This document shows positions 7,115 to 7,115 of a DNA stretch of 7,115 nt, one piece after another. Source of the stretch: Cyclobacteriaceae bacterium (GTDB taxonomy: Bacteria > Bacteroidota > Bacteroidia > Cytophagales > Cyclobacteriaceae); assembly GCA_025455225.1 (NCBI GenBank), contig JALOMY010000150.1, forward strand, positions 1 to 7,115, given 5' to 3'. The number at the start of each line of letters is the position of its first letter. Position 1 is the first letter of the stretch. The translations under genes and the position numbers were made by a program. The notes beneath the pieces were generated by a model. The model was not told where the DNA came from and did not search any database. It was given only the letters and a program-made list of their open reading frames with translations.

Positions 7115-7115
7115 T

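Noticed and set aside
1..7115. Mobile element, CRISPR array, defence cluster or RNA gene
   Set aside because: I saw no transposase, integrase, spaced direct repeats, tRNA-like cloverleaf or rRNA segment on either strand. All four genes are housekeeping or common accessory families.

Overview
The window looks like an ordinary chromosomal segment of a member of the Bacteroidota, probably Cytophagales-like. The grounds are protein style (exported proteins whose predicted cleavage sites leave Gln at +1), the absence of clear Shine-Dalgarno sequences, two TAnnTTTG-type -7 elements in the one divergent intergenic region, and a typical MASE1/HisKA sensor kinase. GC looks moderate by eye. The genus cannot be fixed from the sequence alone.

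Layout. (1) Positions 764 to 1, minus strand: the 5' part of an N-acyl-D-amino-acid deacylase (D-aminoacylase, amidohydrolase superfamily). It has a signal peptide and runs off the left edge. (2) Positions 2269 to 767, minus strand: a complete secreted M28-family zinc metallopeptidase with a PA-like insert. Its stop codon lies 2 bp before the deacylase ATG, so the two form a tight operon. (3) Positions 2270-2484: a divergent intergenic region with one candidate promoter for each direction. (4) Positions 2485-5367, plus strand: full-length single-chain glycine dehydrogenase (GcvP, P-protein of the glycine cleavage system), followed by a strong intrinsic terminator at 5393-5430. (5) Positions 5462-7114, plus strand: a complete membrane histidine kinase with a MASE1 sensor region, ending one base before the right edge.

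Functionally, the minus-strand operon suggests export of two hydrolases: a peptidase that frees amino acids from peptides, and a deacylase that removes acyl groups from D-amino acids. GcvP feeds glycine carbon into the folate one-carbon pool, but gcvT, gcvH and lpd are not in the window. The kinase has its own transcription unit and no response regulator is visible beside it.

I looked for a novel system and did not find one. I saw no CRISPR array, transposase, phage gene, tRNA, rRNA or toxin-antitoxin pair. The findings are modest: start-codon corrections backed by promoter placement, an operon pairing, and an orphan MASE1 kinase.
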